Assembly: GCA_964490765.1 (NCBI GenBank)
Contig: CAZBDV010000013.1
Span: 1 to 52,995, forward strand
Direction of reading: 5' to 3'
DNA length: 52,995 bases
Source: CAZBDV01 sp964490765
GTDB lineage: Bacteria; Cloacimonadota; Cloacimonadia; Cloacimonadales; JAJBBL01
Shown: positions 1-7,795 of the stretch, piece after piece
How the letters are laid out: every line of letters begins with the position of its first letter
How positions within the stretch are numbered: the first letter of the stretch is position 1
Position numbers and translations under genes: made by a program
The notes under the pieces: model-generated
Database searches by the model: none
The model's input: only the letters and a program-made list of their open reading frames with translations
What the model was told of the DNA's origin: nothing

Positions 1-238
1 GCCCGTTCGAGAAGGTTTTTAGCTGTTATATTGTACGCTGGAGAGGTTTTCTTTGTTTCTTTCTTTTTACGGAGAAAAAGAAAGAAAGTATAACAATACG
101 CTGGGGCGTCATAATTCAGTGTCTTCGGTGTCTTTCGGTGGCTATTAACACTTGCTTTTCCCCCCGGTAGCTTGCTTCTTCTCCCTCTGGTCCAATTATT
201 CATTGTTCATTATTCATTATTCATTAACCTCATGACCC
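1..238 (-). repeat. Partial composite intergenic repeat with hairpin
   Basis: This is the downstream flank of the wza-like gene. Bases 2-8 are the start of the conserved core of the long composite repeat, read on the minus strand; the rest of the core lies outside the window. A perfect 13-bp inverted repeat with a 6-nt loop occupies 56-87 (T/C-rich arm, ACGGAG loop, A/G-rich arm). Bases 110-145 carry the TTCGGTGTCTTTCGGTGG module, 160-200 the CTTGCTTCTTCTCCCTCTGG adaptor, and 196-226 an ATTCATT short-period array. The same order recurs near 5350-5530 and, inverted, near 49.5-50.5 kb. No gene is visible. Confidence 0.8.
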
Positions 239-886
239 TTAATGATAATTATTAATATACGTCAGGATCGATATAGTCACCACGATCGTATATAAAAAAG
301 TCCGCCATTCATCTGTCAGTATATAGCACGGCTCTCTGACATACATCGTATCACCGGCATAGAGCCGTGGTACCTCGTGTACTATCCTGTCGGCACCGAC
401 GTAATTCCTCACCCGGTATTCTTCCACAGACCTGTCGGCTCTGATGATCTTCACGATAGTTCCCCTCCGGAAATTGACCACCCCGCCAGCGATACCGAAA
501 GCGGCAAAGATATCTGTTCCTTCACTGATGTAATATCTCCCTGGTGCATTGACATAGCCGTAGATATTAGCCCGCTGATTCTCTACCTGTTTGATGAAGA
601 CGGTTACCATCGGATTAACGACATAGACCTCCAGTCTCTCTTCCAGTTCCAGGGCGAGTTCGTGAGGATTCTTTCCGGCACATTCTATTGCTCCAATACC
701 GGGGAAATGGAAGGTTCCATCCGGCAGGACGTATATATTGGAAACCGTAAACTCCGGATGGCCCAGTGTTCTGATTTCCAGCAGGTCGCCGGGGCTTATG
801 GTGTATATATTACCGTGTAACTGGCCGCTCAGCGTAAGCAACAGTAAGATAAACAGAAACAAAAAACGGTTAATGATCTCTTTCAT
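239..886 (-). CDS. Wza-like polysaccharide export protein, short form
   Basis: Outer-membrane or periplasmic component of capsule/exopolysaccharide export. A signal peptide covers about residues 1-25 but has no lipobox cysteine. A polysaccharide-export domain follows (residues 27-100, starting ISPGDLLEI), then an SLBB-like domain from about residue 105 (ANIYGYVNAPGRYYISEGT). A hydrophobic C-terminal helix (about 195-212) ends the protein. At 215 residues it is much shorter than E. coli Wza and has only one obvious SLBB unit. It is the last gene of a minus-strand operon with the LCP and Wzc-like genes, which supports a role in export. Family assignment is firm; pore formation is inferred. Confidence 0.88.
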   Translation of the reverse strand: MKEIINRFLFLFILLLLTLSGQLHGNIYTISPGDLLEIRTLGHPEFTVSNIYVLPDGTFHFPGIGAIECAGKNPHELALELEERLEVYVVNPMVTVFIKQVENQRANIYGYVNAPGRYYISEGTDIFAAFGIAGGVVNFRRGTIVKIIRADRSVEEYRVRNYVGADRIVHEVPRLYAGDTMYVREPCYILTDEWRTFLYTIVVTISILTYINNYH

Positions 887-968
887 ATATTACCTCTTGG
901 TCTTTTCCGGGTTATATCTTCTCCCTCCCTTTTTATCATCGGATATCAGGCCGGGAGATCATCTGTCA

Positions 969-2234
969 TCAGGGAAAATTTGTTCCCTTTCCCGGAGTGA
1001 TAACTATCTCAACCATGTTGTCGGTTAAGCTCAAGCGTTCGTCCTTATCGGCCCTGACGTTCAGCAGATTCTCCAGGTAAACGATTGTCGCGGGATATCT
1101 GTCATATATTTCCGGATTAACGGAGATGCTCTTCAGGCTCTCCCGCAATCCCTGACTCTCTGCCAGGCTGGCCCGCATCCCTTTGGCCTGCAGCAATTCT
1201 GTCAGCTCTCTCCCTCTTCTATCTTCGCTGGCGTAAATCCTCACCCTGGCACTCTCTTCTCTTATTTTCTGGTTTTCTTCACGATACTCTTCCTGCCGGG
1301 TGATGTTCCTGATCTCTTCCCGGATCTGCAGATAATTCTCTTCACCAGCTCCAGGCTCCAGAAAATATTCCCAGCCTGCTCCCGTCTGCCGGAAGGATTC
1401 TCTCAGCAGGCCATTTTTCAGCTCTTTGCCGATCACGAGGGTATAGAGATTGTAATCCTCTATTCTTCTGTATCGCTGATAGAGATTTGCCATTGTTGCG
1501 AAGTTGAGGTCGGTAAAGGAGTATCTCTGGTAGAGGCTGATGATACGGAGTATGCGTCCTGCATCCTTTATCAGGTTCATCCCGACGATCTCTTCTGCTA
1601 CCGATTTCACGACCTGCTGCTGTCTTCTCGCTCTTCCCAGGTCGCCACCTGCCACGGAATAACGGTCACGTGAATAGAGGAGAGCTTCATCTCCATCGAG
1701 CGAATATACCGGCCGGTTCTCCGGGAACTCACCCCTTTTCTCCAGGAATGTATCCTTCAGGTCGATGGTCACTCCCCCCTCCAGCTCGCCAATCAGATCG
1801 ATGAAGAGCTGGAAGTCAATCGCCACGTAACGGTCGAATTCCAGGCCGGTTACCCGTGTCAGGTAATACCCGAGCTGCTTCATTGCCTGGTCTCTTTCTG
1901 CTCCATTTACTCTTGCCCGCTTGAATACCGAATTGATCTTTATAGGCCTTCCCCGGTCGTCGAAGACGAGCAGGTCACGCGGGACGGAGACTACCTGCAC
2001 CTCCTCTTTCTCATCGTCTATTCTAGCCAGCATCATCGTATCAGTCAGCTCGTAGCTGTCTATTCCGGCAATCAGCAGGGTCAGCCCCTCTTGTGCAATC
2101 TCACTCCCACCAGCCGGCAGTTCTGTCTTGTTTTTATTAATAAGGAGGAAGGTAACGACAAACCCGGTGATGATGATCAACCAAAAGAGTATCTTCAGGA
2201 CCTGGTTCTGGCCGTCTCTATAAGCCCTTTTCAT
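969..2234 (-). CDS. LytR-CpsA-Psr (LCP) family protein with LytR_C domain
   Basis: LCP enzymes transfer lipid-linked glycans to acceptors such as peptidoglycan. The protein has a short cytoplasmic N-terminus and one membrane helix (about residues 13-31). The LCP domain starts at LTLLIAGID, about residue 51, and shows the expected acidic and arginine residues: DTMMLARID, VSVPRDLLV, YSRDRYSVAGGD and GRARRQQQVV. A LytR_C-like domain occupies about residues 325-418. Its start overlaps the stop of the upstream Wzc-like gene by 4 bp, so the two are translationally coupled. LCP proteins are best known from Gram-positives; here the acceptor is unknown. Family assignment is strong. Confidence 0.9.
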   Translation of the reverse strand: MKRAYRDGQNQVLKILFWLIIITGFVVTFLLINKNKTELPAGGSEIAQEGLTLLIAGIDSYELTDTMMLARIDDEKEEVQVVSVPRDLLVFDDRGRPIKINSVFKRARVNGAERDQAMKQLGYYLTRVTGLEFDRYVAIDFQLFIDLIGELEGGVTIDLKDTFLEKRGEFPENRPVYSLDGDEALLYSRDRYSVAGGDLGRARRQQQVVKSVAEEIVGMNLIKDAGRILRIISLYQRYSFTDLNFATMANLYQRYRRIEDYNLYTLVIGKELKNGLLRESFRQTGAGWEYFLEPGAGEENYLQIREEIRNITRQEEYREENQKIREESARVRIYASEDRRGRELTELLQAKGMRASLAESQGLRESLKSISVNPEIYDRYPATIVYLENLLNVRADKDERLSLTDNMVEIVITPGKGTNFP

Positions 2235-4861
2235 CGGCGTCGCCTCCTGTTCTGTTTCAGCAGCTCATCGATCTTCGGCCTCTCCATCTTCTTCTCCCGC
2301 TTCGGCTGATAGCCGTAATAGTCATAGTAGTTGTAACGGCCGCTGATGATACTGCTCCTTACCCCGTTGATGATGTATCCGGCTGACGGTCTTTCACAGA
2401 GGGCTATTCGCTTTGTCAGCCGTTCGAAAGAGGCTTCGGTGGTCAGCCCCAGCCTGACGACTACAACTGCCAGGTCCATCACCTCCAGCAGATTGGCGAT
2501 CTCCGGGATGAAGAGTGCTGCCGGTGTATCGAACAGTATGATGTCGAACACCCCGTAAGCTTTCTCTACGAAGGAAGCACAGGCATCCTCCTCGTAGCGG
2601 AAATCGTCCAGCCTCTCGTTCGTCCCTGCCGGGGTGAGCATCAGATGTTCGTTATCGGTCGGATATACAACCTTCTCAAAAGCGCATTTACCCATCACGA
2701 AATCGGAAAAACCACGGCAGTATTCCTTGTTATAGAGTTGTGATACTTTCGGGTTATAGACGTCGGTATCGACGAGCAGGACACTCAGCTTCCTGTCTGC
2801 CAGGCCGGTAGCCAGCAGCATCGAGAGGAGGCTCTTACCCTCTTCCCGGACCGGACTACAGACGAATATCGTCTTGCTGCCCGATTTCGTCAGCTGTTTC
2901 CTGATACTGAATATTGTCTCTCTGATCTCGTTATCCTGGCTGATTAGCTGAGCCAGAGAATCGTGAGCCGGAAAATAGGAGGGGATCTCCTTATTATGAT
3001 AGACGTTTCCGAAAGAGATTAGCTCCTCGAATTTCTGCATATCTTCCGGAACGACGAAACGGCGGTCGATACGGTCATAGACGTAAACACCAACTGCCCC
3101 GGCACCGATCCCGATGAGCAGGCCGATAAGGAGATAGTGCAGAAGGCTCTTACCCGCTTTCTCCTGCGGGATATGCGGCTCATCTATCGTTACGAATCTG
3201 CTGAGGTTGGCCTGGGCGGATGACTGCACGTCCAGAAGCCGCGCATTGAGCATCTTTATCTTCATCAGGATCAGCTCTCTGTTCCGGACGAGCTGCTGCT
3301 GCCTGGCATCTGTATCGTCGGGAAACATCTGGCCTTCCAGCTCGTTGATCACCTTCTGCAGCGATTGCACGCGGGTAGCTAACGAGAGTTCCGAAACCTG
3401 CAGATCGACATACCTGCTCATCAACTGCTGGCGTGAGGAGGTGTTACGGAGCAGAGTGCTCTGGCCGATGTTCTCTTCCAGCTCTTCGCTCAACATCCGG
3501 TTGATACGTGCTATGTTGTTCCTTATCGCTATCACTTCCGGATGTGCCTCCTGCTTGTCGGTCAATGCCCTGTTCAATTCATCATTCAACTGCACGAGCC
3601 GTTCTCGCAACTGTTCGGAGAATACCGCCTCTGTAGGCAGTGGTGCATCGAGACGCGCCAGTTCCGCTTCTGTATGTCTGCGTGACGCCCTGATAGAGGA
3701 GAGTTCGATCTGGGCTGCGGTCAGGTTCTTGCGATAAGTCTCCAGGTCGGTGGAGAGTTTACTGAAATCGCTTGCCAGATAGGGATTCGATCCCTGTTCC
3801 GAGATCAGCACCCTGTCGATCTCGGCTAACTGATCGTTCTGGGCGGCAATCTGATTGATCAGGTAGGTGATCAGCTTCTCCGAGGAATCTATCTGATAGT
3901 TCACTATATAATCGTTCAGAGCAGAGACATAGGCCCTGCTCAGATGGGGTATCATCACGTTGTCCCGGGCTTTTAGCGTTACCTCGAATACCGGATTGGA
4001 TATGTCCCGTCTGTCGGTTGCTTTGCTTTTTATCATCTTCTGGACCGAGCCCTCCGGGAAGTAATAGCCGGAATTGATTTCCGTCAGTCTGGCAACCTCG
4101 TCGGAGTTCATCACACTGAGCCAGAAATTGGTATTGAATCCGGTAGAGACCATCGGCAAGTCTGCCTCCTGGGCATAGGGATTATCAGCCCGGAGAAAGA
4201 AGATCTCAAAAGTCACTTCATAAAAATCCCTCCCGATCTTCAGGCCGAGGAACAGGGCAAACAGCAGGGAGAGTCCCAGTATGGCGGCAAATTTCCACCT
4301 GTGCAGCCTGAGTACCTGCAGGTATCGGTCGAAATCGAATTTCTGCTCTTCACTCTCGGCTATCGGCTGCATCTTTTGCCGGGATAATCTCTCCGGAGAC
4401 CTCAGATCTTCATCGTCCCTCTCTTCTCTGCTGCTGAAAGGACTGTCTATGAGGGTCTTCACTGTTCTCGTCAGGCTGTGTAAGGAAATCGGTTTCTCCA
4501 GGTAGGCGTCCGCCTTGTCTTTCATCTCCAGCTTCTGAGCTGGAGTCGGAATGTAGCTGGTAACGAATATAACAGGAGTATCGGGAGAAAGCCTCTTTAT
4601 CCCTTCCAGCAGCTCGTTAACAGAAAAGCCCTCCAGAAAAGACGAGGTCTTCGGCCCGGTAGTTATCGGGGTCTTGATATCACAAATTACAAGGTCGATC
4701 TTGCGGCTCTGAAAGATCTCCAGCGCCTTGCGGCCACTATCCGTCTGGATGGTCTTATACCCTGTCGTCTCTAAATGGCTCGCGATTAATTTTCTGGATT
4801 CTTCCCTGTCATCAGCGATCAAAATCGTCTTCGTTTCGGTAAAGATAAAATCATTTTTCAT
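2231..4861 (-). CDS. Receiver domain fused to Wzz/Wzc-type co-polymerase and BY-kinase
   Basis: Inner-membrane polysaccharide co-polymerase and tyrosine autokinase controlling chain length and export. I chose the ATG at 4861 (purine-rich GGCGGA just upstream); a TTG at 4900 would add 13 residues. Residues 10-140 form a response-regulator receiver domain with acidic pair DD at 17-18, phospho-acceptor Asp61 (VICDIKTP), Thr101 and Lys123 (LEKP). A Wzz domain follows, with helices near residues 200 and 577 flanking a long periplasmic coiled-coil region. The C-terminal kinase has a Walker A-like loop (SPVREEGKS), Walker A' (LLVDTDVYNP) and Walker B (IILFDTP). The usual Walker A' arginine is tyrosine here. 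A tyrosine cluster (YNYYDYYGY) near the C-terminus fits autophosphorylation. First gene of the operon. Confidence 0.9.
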   Translation of the reverse strand: MKNDFIFTETKTILIADDREESRKLIASHLETTGYKTIQTDSGRKALEIFQSRKIDLVICDIKTPITTGPKTSSFLEGFSVNELLEGIKRLSPDTPVIFVTSYIPTPAQKLEMKDKADAYLEKPISLHSLTRTVKTLIDSPFSSREERDDEDLRSPERLSRQKMQPIAESEEQKFDFDRYLQVLRLHRWKFAAILGLSLLFALFLGLKIGRDFYEVTFEIFFLRADNPYAQEADLPMVSTGFNTNFWLSVMNSDEVARLTEINSGYYFPEGSVQKMIKSKATDRRDISNPVFEVTLKARDNVMIPHLSRAYVSALNDYIVNYQIDSSEKLITYLINQIAAQNDQLAEIDRVLISEQGSNPYLASDFSKLSTDLETYRKNLTAAQIELSSIRASRRHTEAELARLDAPLPTEAVFSEQLRERLVQLNDELNRALTDKQEAHPEVIAIRNNIARINRMLSEELEENIGQSTLLRNTSSRQQLMSRYVDLQVSELSLATRVQSLQKVINELEGQMFPDDTDARQQQLVRNRELILMKIKMLNARLLDVQSSAQANLSRFVTIDEPHIPQEKAGKSLLHYLLIGLLIGIGAGAVGVYVYDRIDRRFVVPEDMQKFEELISFGNVYHNKEIPSYFPAHDSLAQLISQDNEIRETIFSIRKQLTKSGSKTIFVCSPVREEGKSLLSMLLATGLADRKLSVLLVDTDVYNPKVSQLYNKEYCRGFSDFVMGKCAFEKVVYPTDNEHLMLTPAGTNERLDDFRYEEDACASFVEKAYGVFDIILFDTPAALFIPEIANLLEVMDLAVVVVRLGLTTEASFERLTKRIALCERPSAGYIINGVRSSIISGRYNYYDYYGYQPKREKKMERPKIDELLKQNRRRRR

Positions 4862-4928
4862 ATTTCCGCCTGCCCGCCCGAAAACACCACTCAACTCCAA
4901 TTCAACCCTGGTTTAATTTACCCATTTT

Positions 4929-4945
4929 TGTCAACTTATTTCTTC
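4929..4945 (-). promoter_or_regulatory. Candidate promoter element upstream of the wzc-like operon
   Basis: On the minus strand the sequence reads AGAAATAAGTTGACA about 70 bases upstream of the chosen start. Nearly the same string (CAGAAATAAGTTGACAAA) lies about 115 bases upstream of the WbaP-type gene on the plus strand. TTGACA matches a sigma-70 -35 box. No convincing -10 box is visible at the usual spacing here. The shared flanking bases suggest a common promoter or regulator site. Confidence 0.45.
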
Positions 4946-4959
4946 TAACCCTACTTGCT

Positions 4960-5544
4960 ACACTTCCAAAGGCCTTGCTTTTACTCCCAATGGACTTGCT
5001 CTGCTTCCTTTGATAATTATTCATTATTCATTATTCATTAACCTCATCACCTCATTACTCCGTCACCCCGTCACTTATTCTCCCTGCTATTCCCCTCGCT
5101 AGAACCACTACGGGGCGGCGGGTGGGAATAGATAAAATCCGGCATTACAATTAACAGCGTTAATAAAACCGTACGAGAATGGGCTTCGAAGATACTGTCC
5201 GACGAGCGAAGCGAGGAGTTTATCGAGAGAAGCCCGTTCGAGAAGGTTTTTAGCTGTTAGATTGTACGCTGGAGAGGTTTTCTTTGTTTCGTGGGCTTCG
5301 CCGAGCTCGGTAGCAGCCACGAGGAAGAGTTTTCCTCGGTTCTTTTTACGGAGAAAAAGAAAGAATGTATCATCATATGCTGGTGAATCATAACTATTCG
5401 GCGTATTCGGTGTCTTTCGGTGGCTATTTTACACTCGCTTTTCCCCCGGTAGCTTGCTTCTTCTCCCTCTGGTCCAATTATTCATTATTCATTCTTCATC
5501 ATTCATTATTCATTATTCATTGTTCATTGTTCATTGCTTCACTC
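4960..5544 (-). repeat. Composite intergenic repeat, left copy
   Basis: No gene. Read on the minus strand it has the same module order as the copies at 49.5-50.5 kb: TTCGGTG module, pyrimidine-rich hairpin arm, a CGTGGCTGCTACCGAG segment, a 116-bp conserved core (5124-5239), a GTAGTGGTTCTAGCGAGG segment, then GTGACGG and ATTCATT short-period arrays (about 5045-5075 and 5015-5040). A second ATTCATT array is at 5478-5537. The motif CTCCCAATGGACTTGCT is at 4984-5000. An open frame runs through the core in every copy but follows from the DNA identity and is not called as a gene. Confidence 0.8.
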
Positions 5545-5909
5545 CCGTAGGATTTTAACCAAACAACTAAACAACCAAGTAACCCCAGCACCATTTCAAC
5601 TATTTCTTGACAATTTCCTTAACCAAATCCCAATGATACGGTGTATTATTAGTGTATTGCTGATTTTGATTTAAATTGTTCTGGCAACCTAAGTTTTTGC
5701 TCACCTTAAGGTTATAAAAAACCTTGTGGAGGTGACGCGGCGAAGCTCTATCTACCCGACAAATTTCCCCCGGAAAAAATACATTGTTTAAGCTTGCTCT
5801 GCTCCCTATAGTTTTTTCTTCATAAGCTATTCCTCCCGTAGGATTTTAACCAAACAACCAAGCAACTAAGTAACTAAGTAACTAAGCAACTAAGCAACCA
5901 GAATCTATC
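5545..5909 (+). repeat. AACTAAGC arrays with adaptor, around a unique segment
   Basis: The adaptor CTCCCGTAGGATTTTAACC occurs at about 5542 and 5833, each time followed by an AACTAAGC-type array of about 8-bp period. The 45 bases 5834-5878 are repeated exactly at 6309-6353, on the other side of the S23 gene. Between the two adaptor copies (5580-5830) is unique sequence with an inverted repeat at 5702-5734 (CACCT-TAAGGTT, spacer, AACCTT-GTGG-AGGTG). I see no gene in it. Confidence 0.75.
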
Positions 5910-6281
5910 ATGTTCCTCAAATCTTTCACTGACATCGATGCCTGGAAAGAGGCACGTATTCTTGTTTCAGAGATTTACAAGATAACTTCGGCGGGCAATG
6001 TCAGGATTGACTTCGGATTTAAGGATCAGATTCGGAGAGCAGCAGTTTCGATTATGTCTAATATAGCAGAAGGTTTCGATAGCGGCTCTACCAAATCATT
6101 TCTGGTTTTCCTTGGATATTCTTATCGGTCAGCTTCGGAAGTTCTTTCCCTACTTTACGTCGCTTTAGATTGTGGATATATTGATGAATCAACTTTTTCT
6201 GAACTCGAGGAAAGGACATTATCTGTTCAGAAGATGATCGGTGGTTTCATCAAATACCTCAAAACCAGAATCAAAAAATAA
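5910..6281 (+). CDS. S23/IVP four-helix-bundle protein, copy 1
   Basis: Small protein of the family first found in 23S rRNA intervening sequences (four helix bundle). Diagnostic motifs are the N-terminal DIDAWKEA and the central IRRAAVSIMSNIAEGF. Its 123 residues fit the family. Molecular function is unknown for the family; it folds as a compact helical pentamer in known members. It is not in an rRNA here but between repeats: an exact 45-bp direct repeat lies on both sides (5834-5878 and 6309-6353). This is the most divergent of the copies with the standard IRRAA-IAEG motif (FDSGSTKSFLVFL where others have KEFIQFL). Confidence 0.9.
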   Translation: MFLKSFTDIDAWKEARILVSEIYKITSAGNVRIDFGFKDQIRRAAVSIMSNIAEGFDSGSTKSFLVFLGYSYRSASEVLSLLYVALDCGYIDESTFSELEERTLSVQKMIGGFIKYLKTRIKK

Positions 6282-6593
6282 TGAACTCCTTGCCTAACCT
6301 TGCTTCACTCCCGTAGGATTTTAACCAAACAACCAAGCAACTAAGTAACTAAGCAACCAGAATCAACCAAGCAACCACTAATCCTGCTCTGCTTCCTATG
6401 GTTTTTTCTTCGAAGCTATTCCACCCGTAGGATTTTAACCAAGCAACTAAGCAACTAAAAAACCAAGCAACCAGAATCAACCAAGCAACCACTAATCCTG
6501 CTCTGCTTCCTATGGTTTTTTCTTCGAAGCTATTCCACCCGTAGGATTTTAACCAAGCAACTAAGCAACTAAACAACCAAGCAACCAGATAAT
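6282..6593. repeat. Adaptor/AACTAAGC arrays with a 114-bp tandem duplication
   Basis: No gene. The adaptor CCCGTAGGATTTTAACC occurs at about 6310, 6424 and 6538, each followed by AACTAAGC arrays. A unit starting CACTAATCCTGCTCTGCTTC is present twice with a 114-bp offset (6376 and 6490) and is nearly identical across its length, which indicates a recent tandem duplication. The minus strand has an open frame through both copies rich in VAWL repeats; this is a by-product of the 114-bp period. Confidence 0.85.
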
Positions 6594-7172
6594 CTACCTC
6601 CAATAAAACCTCAGCACATTCGACAACACATACGTCCCATTAATCCTACCATAGAACCATTCCTCCTCCTCCCCCTGATAAGAGAACTCTATGGTCTGGT
6701 CGGGATAGTAGGGCACTACATCATACAGGAAATCATTTTCCAGGTCCTTGAAACCTTCAGGTTCCATCTTATAGATCAAAAGGGTAGCTCCCTCCCTGAC
6801 AGGCTCTGTAAAGTAGAAGTTCTTCAGCTTCAGCTTGATCGGCTGCTCCTTCTTCAGGTAGTAGGGATAGGTCCTGAACAGGTACCTGAGTTTCTCTTTC
6901 AGTGACGGTGTCGGATCTTCGTTGGCCAGTTTCATTATCTCTCTTACTCGCTTCCTCAAAGGTGTGTTGATATGGTTCTTGTACTTTTGAGGCTCGTAGA
7001 GCTTGATCTGCTGTGTCCCGTGCGACGTTTGAAACACATAATCCCCGCATCTCCCCTTGACCCAGTTGGTCATATCAACCAGTCTCTGCAGGCTCTCTTT
7101 AGAATTCAGATAATGCTTCACGGTATTACTCACCAGATGCTCTATCTGCCTCGGAATTCTCTTTTTACACAT
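6594..7172 (-). CDS. Hypothetical protein, 192 aa
   Basis: I do not recognise this family. The start is supported by a strong Shine-Dalgarno sequence (AAGGAGGACAAGGAAAAT before ATG, minus strand). The composition is that of a real soluble protein: basic N-terminal half with KRIPRQIEHLVSN and RKRVREIMKLA, then a beta-rich, aromatic C-terminal half (FYFTEPVREGATLLIY, YPDQTIEFSYQGEEEEWFY). No signal peptide or membrane helix. It has no partner gene: AACTAAGC repeats abut its stop and repeats fill the upstream side. It does not look like a glycan enzyme. Confidence 0.65.
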   Translation of the reverse strand: MCKKRIPRQIEHLVSNTVKHYLNSKESLQRLVDMTNWVKGRCGDYVFQTSHGTQQIKLYEPQKYKNHINTPLRKRVREIMKLANEDPTPSLKEKLRYLFRTYPYYLKKEQPIKLKLKNFYFTEPVREGATLLIYKMEPEGFKDLENDFLYDVVPYYPDQTIEFSYQGEEEEWFYGRINGTYVLSNVLRFYWR

Positions 7173-7568
7173 TTTCCTTGTCCTCCTTGATTTTTCTTTC
7201 CTCCTTGCTTTGCTACCAATGGACTTGCTATTCCTTCCTTTGGTTTTTACTTCATTGCTATGCTACCATCGGTAATTATTCATTATTCATCATTCATTAT
7301 TCATTGCTAAACCTTCCTTTGGTTTTTCCTTCACAGCTAAGCTCCCGTAGGATTTTAACCAAGCAACTAAGTAACCAAGCAACTAAGCAACTCTACAATC
7401 TATGCTTCACAAATTTCATTCAGATAATACAGAAAATCCTCTGAATCCCTATTCTGATGAGGTTCCAACGAGAGGTGAAAAAAGTTTTGGCAGAATCAAA
7501 ACGTACTATCAACTAGTAACTAATAGCTATTAACTAATAACTATTTTTCCCATTCGCATGGAGGTCTT
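7173..7568. other. Intergenic repeats and a possible gene fragment upstream of the ACP gene
   Basis: Holds CTACCAATGGACTTGCT at 7213-7229, an ATTCATT array at 7275-7306, the CTCCCGTAGGATTTTAACC adaptor at 7342-7360 with an AACTAAGC array, and a TAACTAATAGCTATTAAC array at 7510-7545. Between the last two, 7402-7533 is a 43-codon open frame (MLHKFHSDNTEN..., then NPYSDEVPTRGEKSFGRIK) whose last codons and stop lie in the repeat. It reads like the start of a truncated gene, but I cannot assign it. Confidence 0.5.
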
Positions 7569-7793
7569 ATGTTAAATAAAATCAAAGAATTATTTGAAGA
7601 TGTCTTGGAAAGAGACAGTGGAACAGTAAATCCCGACGACAAATTTAGAGAATACGAAGAATGGGATTCGTTAGCCTATCTATCCGTTATTGCCAAGATT
7701 GACGAAGATTTTGGTTTCGTTATTCCACGAGATGATTTCCAAAAAATCATAACAATAAAAGATCTTGCTGGCTATCTGGAGTCACATCAATAA
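7569..7793 (+). CDS. Acyl carrier protein
   Basis: Carries acyl chains as thioesters on a phosphopantetheine arm. The attachment serine is in EWDSLAYLSV (about residue 34). The 74-residue length and acidic helical sequence fit ACPs. ATGGAGG precedes the start at suitable spacing. The KAS III gene begins 2 bases after the stop, so this ACP is probably dedicated to the following three genes rather than to general fatty-acid synthesis. The WDSL motif variant is typical of ACPs in polysaccharide and secondary-metabolite clusters. Confidence 0.92.
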   Translation: MLNKIKELFEDVLERDSGTVNPDDKFREYEEWDSLAYLSVIAKIDEDFGFVIPRDDFQKIITIKDLAGYLESHQ

Positions 7794-7795
7794 CT

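Noticed and set aside
3207..3737. Plus-strand open frame of 176 codons inside the kinase gene
   Set aside because: Ser/Arg/Cys-rich shadow of the coiled-coil region; the minus-strand kinase frame has clear domains.
5108..5320. Open frame encoding the TAKNLLERASLDKLLASLVG peptide, also seen near 46.0 kb and 50.2 kb
   Set aside because: The peptide is conserved only because the DNA repeat is; flanking residues come from different modules, frames start in hairpins, and there is no consistent ribosome-binding site.
5478..5537. ATTCATT and AACTAAGC arrays considered as a CRISPR array
   Set aside because: Period is only about 8 bases with no spacers, and no cas genes are present.
6349..6603. Minus-strand open frame rich in VAWL repeats
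   Set aside because: Product of the AACTAAGC array and the 114-bp tandem duplication, whose length is a multiple of three.
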